In this document: piece after piece, positions 61,019-64,000 of the stretch
Layout of the letters: each line of letters opens with the position of its first letter
Numbering within the stretch: position 1 is the first letter of the stretch
From: Parvimonas micra
Lineage (GTDB): Bacteria > Bacillota > Clostridia > Tissierellales > Peptoniphilaceae
DNA: 64,000 bases
Direction of reading: 5' to 3'
Assembly: GCF_900637905.1 (NCBI RefSeq)
Contig: NZ_LR134472.1
Coordinates: 806,001-870,000 of the forward strand
Position numbers and translations under genes: made by a program
Notes under the pieces: generated by a model
Told to the model about the DNA's origin: nothing
Seen by the model: only the letters and a program-made list of their open reading frames with translations
The model's database searches: none

Positions 61019-61939
61019 ATGAAAGAATTTAGAAATTTAGTTAGTAGTGAGGACTTTTCTTGTGAAGAGTTGCTTGAACTTATGAAGTTAGGAGCAGAGA
61101 TTTATAATGATCCTGAAAAATTTTCAGAAAAATGTAGGGGAAAGATTTTAGCATCATTATTTTTTGAACCGTCAACAAGAACAAGATTGAGTTTTGAAGC
61201 GGCTATGCTTAGACTTGGTGGAAGTTGTATAACTGTTCCGGATCCTAAAGTTTCATCAGCAACTAAGGGAGAAAGCCTACAAGATACAATAAGAACAGTG
61301 GGTTGTTATTCTGATATTATAGCTATGCGTCATCCTCACGAGGGTTCTGCTGAACTTGCAAAAGAAGTAACACTTGTTCCTTTTATTAATGCAGGAGACG
61401 GAGGACATCAACATCCTACTCAAACGCTTACAGATTTACTTACAATTTCTCAAAATAAGAAAACTTTGGAAAATATGACTATCGGTCTTTGTGGGGACTT
61501 AAAATTCGGAAGAACAGTTCATTCACTTGTTAAGACACTTTCAAAGTTTAAGGGAAATAAATTCATCTTTATTTCACCTGTTGAGCTTGTTATTCCTGAA
61601 TATATCAAGATGTATCTAAATGACCGTAATGTTGAATTTATCGAAGTTAGAACAATTGAAGAAGTTATGGATAAACTTGATATTCTATATATGACAAGAG
61701 TTCAAAGGGAAAGATTTTTCAATGAGGCTGATTATGTAAGGCTTAAAGATACTTACATTTTAGATAATAAGAAGATGAAAACTGCAAAGGATGATATGAT
61801 AATTCTTCACCCATTGCCAAGAGTAAATGAAATTGCGACAGAAGTCGATTCAGACCCTAGAGCAAAGTATTTTAATCAAGTTAAATTCGGTATGATAATC
61901 AGAATGGCATTAATCTTAAAATTATTGGAGGTAAAATAA
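61019..61939 (+). CDS. pyrB: Aspartate carbamoyltransferase catalytic subunit
   Basis: The protein has 306 residues. The carbamoyl-phosphate loop [20 protein letters not shown] (about 51-70) and [14 protein letters not shown] are present, as is HPxQ-type [14 protein letters not shown] and HPLPRVNEI near the end. It makes carbamoyl-aspartate in pyrimidine synthesis. GGAGGG precedes ATG 61019 (TATGAAAG). It overlaps pyrI at a TAATG junction, giving a coupled catalytic/regulatory pair. Confidence 0.96.
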   Translation: MKEFRNLVSSEDFSCEELLELMKLGAEIYNDPEKFSEKCRGKILASLFFEPSTRTRLSFEAAMLRLGGSCITVPDPKVSSATKGESLQDTIRTVGCYSDIIAMRHPHEGSAELAKEVTLVPFINAGDGGHQHPTQTLTDLLTISQNKKTLENMTIGLCGDLKFGRTVHSLVKTLSKFKGNKFIFISPVELVIPEYIKMYLNDRNVEFIEVRTIEEVMDKLDILYMTRVQRERFFNEADYVRLKDTYILDNKKMKTAKDDMIILHPLPRVNEIATEVDSDPRAKYFNQVKFGMIIRMALILKLLEVK

Positions 61940-62382
61940 TGTTAAATATTAATAGTATTTCAAACGGAATTGTAATAGACCATATTAAACCGGGTCTTGG
62001 ATATGAAATTTTTAAACTTTTAGAATTGGATAGTGCAGATTTTACAGTGGCTCTTATAATGAATGCAGATTCTAAAAAATATGGCAAAAAAGATATGATA
62101 AAGATTGAAAATGTTATGGATATTGACCTTGCGATTTTAGGTTTGATAGATAAGGATTTAACTGTAAATATCATAGAAAATGAAAAAATCAAGGAAAAAC
62201 TTTCAATGATTTTACCGGAAAAAGTAGAGGGTTTTATAAAATGTAAAAATCCACGTTGCATAACTTGCCACGAAAATGTTCAAAATAAATTTATATTAGT
62301 TAATAGAGAAAAGGGAATTTATAGATGTAATTACTGTGATAATTTATATTCTTGTGGAGGACATAATGAAAAAAATAGTTAA
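61939..62382 (+). CDS. pyrI: Aspartate carbamoyltransferase regulatory subunit
   Basis: The protein has 147 residues. N-terminal nucleotide-binding domain ([16 protein letters not shown]) and C-terminal zinc domain with the four-cysteine pattern C-x4-C ... C-x2-C (CKNPRCITC and CNYCD). It confers CTP/ATP allostery on PyrB. PyrI-containing ATCase is typical of enterobacteria and archaea but also occurs in clostridial relatives. It overlaps pyrC by 17 bp. Confidence 0.95.
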   Translation: MLNINSISNGIVIDHIKPGLGYEIFKLLELDSADFTVALIMNADSKKYGKKDMIKIENVMDIDLAILGLIDKDLTVNIIENEKIKEKLSMILPEKVEGFIKCKNPRCITCHENVQNKFILVNREKGIYRCNYCDNLYSCGGHNEKNS

Positions 62383-63553
62383 AAATGCAATCTTGGTGGA
62401 TAAAGATATAAATAAAGTTGGAGATATAAAGATTGAAGACGGAAAGATTGTAGAGATTGGTGAAAATTTAAGTTTTGATGACAGTTTTGAAATTATAGAT
62501 GCAAAGGGAAAGACTGTTATGCCTGCATTTGTAGATTTGCATGTGCATTTTAGAGATCCGGGTTTTACTTATAAGGAAGATTTAAAAACAGGTTCGCTTG
62601 CAGCTTTAAGAGGTGGATATACAACTGTAAATACAATGGCAAATACTAAACCGATTTGCAGTGATTTGGAAACTTATAATGATATAATGAAGAGAGCAAA
62701 GGAATTAGATTTAGTCGATATTAATCAAATTGTTGCGGTTACAAAAAATTTTGACGGAAAAAATTTAGTTGACTACTCAAAATTTGAAAATGCAAAATTT
62801 TTATCCGATGACGGTAAGGGTGTACTTTCTGAAACTACAATGTATAGAGCGATTTTAGAGGCGAAAAAATACGATAAAATCATAATGATACATGCAGAAA
62901 GTGAACTTTCTCCTATTGATTATAGAATAGCAGAAGACCTTATGACTTTAAGAGATGTTTATCTTGCAAAGAGATTGGACGGAAGAATTCATTTATGCCA
63001 TGTTAGTACAATCGACTCTTTAGAAGCTGTAAGACGTGGGAAAAAAGAGGGAGTAAAGGTTACTTGCGAAGTAACTCCACATCATATTGCACTTTGGGAT
63101 AATTCCTACAGAGTAAATCCGCCAATAAGAGAAAAGTCAGATGTTGAAGCTCTAATAGATGGAATTGTGGATGGAACTGTTGATGCGATTGCAACGGATC
63201 ATGCACCACATACTGCAGAGGATAAGGCGAATGGAAGTCCGGGACTTGTTGGACTTGAAACTGCCTTTGTGATTTGTAATACGAAATTAGTTAAAGAGAA
63301 AAATATCGACATAAGAACTTTATCAAAGGTAATGTCCTATGGTGGAGCAAATTTAATGGGAATTAAAAAAGGTCTTTTAAAAGAGGGATATTTAGCTGAT
63401 TTGGTTATAGTTGATACTGATAAAAAAATTGTTGTAGATTCAAGTAAATTTGCATCAAAAGCAAAAAATACACCTTTTGATAAAATGGAACTTTACGGAG
63501 AAGTGCTTATGACAATTAAAGCAGGAGAAATTAAATATAAAGGAGAATTTTAA
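62366..63553 (+). CDS. pyrC: Dihydroorotase
   Basis: The protein has 395 residues from ATG 62366, which has GGAGGAC upstream inside pyrI; the longer frame from 62336 would run through pyrI. Metal-binding motifs: [10 protein letters not shown] (about 56-65), HAES, HLCHVST and ATDHAPHT. It is a class I dihydroorotase. It overlaps pyrF by one base. Confidence 0.95.
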   Translation: MKKIVKNAILVDKDINKVGDIKIEDGKIVEIGENLSFDDSFEIIDAKGKTVMPAFVDLHVHFRDPGFTYKEDLKTGSLAALRGGYTTVNTMANTKPICSDLETYNDIMKRAKELDLVDINQIVAVTKNFDGKNLVDYSKFENAKFLSDDGKGVLSETTMYRAILEAKKYDKIIMIHAESELSPIDYRIAEDLMTLRDVYLAKRLDGRIHLCHVSTIDSLEAVRRGKKEGVKVTCEVTPHHIALWDNSYRVNPPIREKSDVEALIDGIVDGTVDAIATDHAPHTAEDKANGSPGLVGLETAFVICNTKLVKEKNIDIRTLSKVMSYGGANLMGIKKGLLKEGYLADLVIVDTDKKIVVDSSKFASKAKNTPFDKMELYGEVLMTIKAGEIKYKGEF

Positions 63554-64000
63554 TGATAGTAGATAGATTATATGAAGCAGTAAAAGAAAAAGGATTTGTT
63601 TGTGTTGGACTTGACAGCCATTTAGATTATATTCCAAATTATATTAAACAGAAACACGAAAAAATTTCAGATATAATTTTTGAATACAATAAGACAATAA
63701 TTGATGCGACAAGTGATATTGTAGCAATATACAAACCACAAATAGCATATTATGAAGCTAACGGACTTGAAGGCCTTATTGCTTATCAAAGAACTTTAAG
63801 ATATCTTAAAGAAAAGGGACTTTTAAGTATCGGAGATGTTAAGAGAGGAGATATTGCAAGTACTGCAAAGGAATATGCAAAGGCACATTTTAAAGGAGAG
63901 TTTGAAGCGGACTTTATAACTCTTAATCCATATATGGGAATGGATAGTATCACACCTTATTTAGATTATTTAAAAACGGGAGAAAAGGGAGTTTTCGTAT
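63553..64000 (+). CDS. pyrF: Orotidine 5'-phosphate decarboxylase (3' end beyond window)
   Basis: ATG 63553 sits in a TAATG overlap with pyrC. The first 149 residues are visible: [13 protein letters not shown] at the N-terminus and the catalytic [20 protein letters not shown] segment (D-x-K-x-x-D type), then [16 protein letters not shown]. The long form with this motif order belongs to the type 2 PyrF subfamily. The gene is cut by the window end. Confidence 0.93.
   Translation, partial: MIVDRLYEAVKEKGFVCVGLDSHLDYIPNYIKQKHEKISDIIFEYNKTIIDATSDIVAIYKPQIAYYEANGLEGLIAYQRTLRYLKEKGLLSIGDVKRGDIASTAKEYAKAHFKGEFEADFITLNPYMGMDSITPYLDYLKTGEKGVFV

Overview
The window is one contiguous stretch of a low-GC Gram-positive chromosome. 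Sortase-type surface proteins, lipoproteins with short lipoboxes, AAGGAGG-type ribosome binding sites, a T-box leader and ECF and Opp transporters all point to Firmicutes. An anaerobic coccus of the Peptoniphilaceae (Parvimonas-like) is my best guess, but it is inferred from gene content and style, not from a marker gene. Base composition shifts along the window: the first 14.6 kb is less AT-rich than the host, and 37.4-47.6 kb is markedly more AT-rich.

Layout. (1) Positions 1-14616 are the right-hand part of an integrative and conjugative or mobilizable element: the C-terminus of a large SNF2-type helicase protein, an OB-fold protein, a relaxase and MobC with a likely oriT, a cargo of TetR + heterodimeric ABC transporter + ECF transporter, a sigma-like regulator, a small SHOCT-like protein and a large serine recombinase. 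The element ends inside a copy of a host palindromic repeat, and the recombinase stop codon lies in that repeat. (2) Positions 15-25 kb are chromosomal: a cysteine desulfurase and ThiI (tRNA thiolation), two paralogous lipoproteins, a membrane protein, an ABC-2 transporter, BrnQ behind a T-box leader, and a Crp/Fnr regulator. (3) Positions 25.6-32.3 kb encode two wall-anchored proteins, one with 11 Cna-B domains in a 561-bp higher-order repeat. (4) Positions 32.8-37.4 kb form a molybdate uptake and molybdenum cofactor operon (modABC-moaA-moaC-MOSC), with a 16-bp inverted repeat over its promoter.

(5) Positions 37.5-47.6 kb are the most unusual part: a complete, apparently undescribed linear azol(in)e-containing peptide (TOMM/LAP) cluster. 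It has two paralogous Cys-rich precursor peptides, two YcaO proteins, two ThiF/E1-like partner proteins, a SagB-type dehydrogenase, three CPBP membrane proteases, one unrecognised protein and a divergent ABC exporter. The expected flow is leader recognition and Cys cyclisation by the E1-like/YcaO pairs, azoline oxidation by the SagB-like enzyme, leader removal or immunity through the CPBP proteins, and export by the ABC protein.

(6) Positions 48.3-52.1 kb carry an oligopeptide ABC transporter (D-F-B-C, no binding protein here). Then come a small secreted Tyr/Gly-rich protein, a repeat-rich intergenic region and a lipoprotein. (7) Positions 54.4-60.6 kb carry greA-lysS, a lipoprotein and a sugar-nucleotide trio (aminotransferase, GalU, membrane 4,6-dehydratase). 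(8) Positions 60.65-64 kb are the pyrB-pyrI-pyrC-pyrF operon. Its leader has a strong promoter, an 83-codon leader ORF, an internal hairpin followed by U8, and a terminator that overlaps the leader stop codon. This is the architecture of UTP-sensitive, translation-coupled attenuation known from enterobacterial pyrBI.

Two intergenic repeat families punctuate the host part. Family A (about 66 bp, GCTTCGC hairpins) abuts terminators. Family B is MITE-like with long inverted ends, and its inner hairpin changes sequence between copies but always stays self-complementary.
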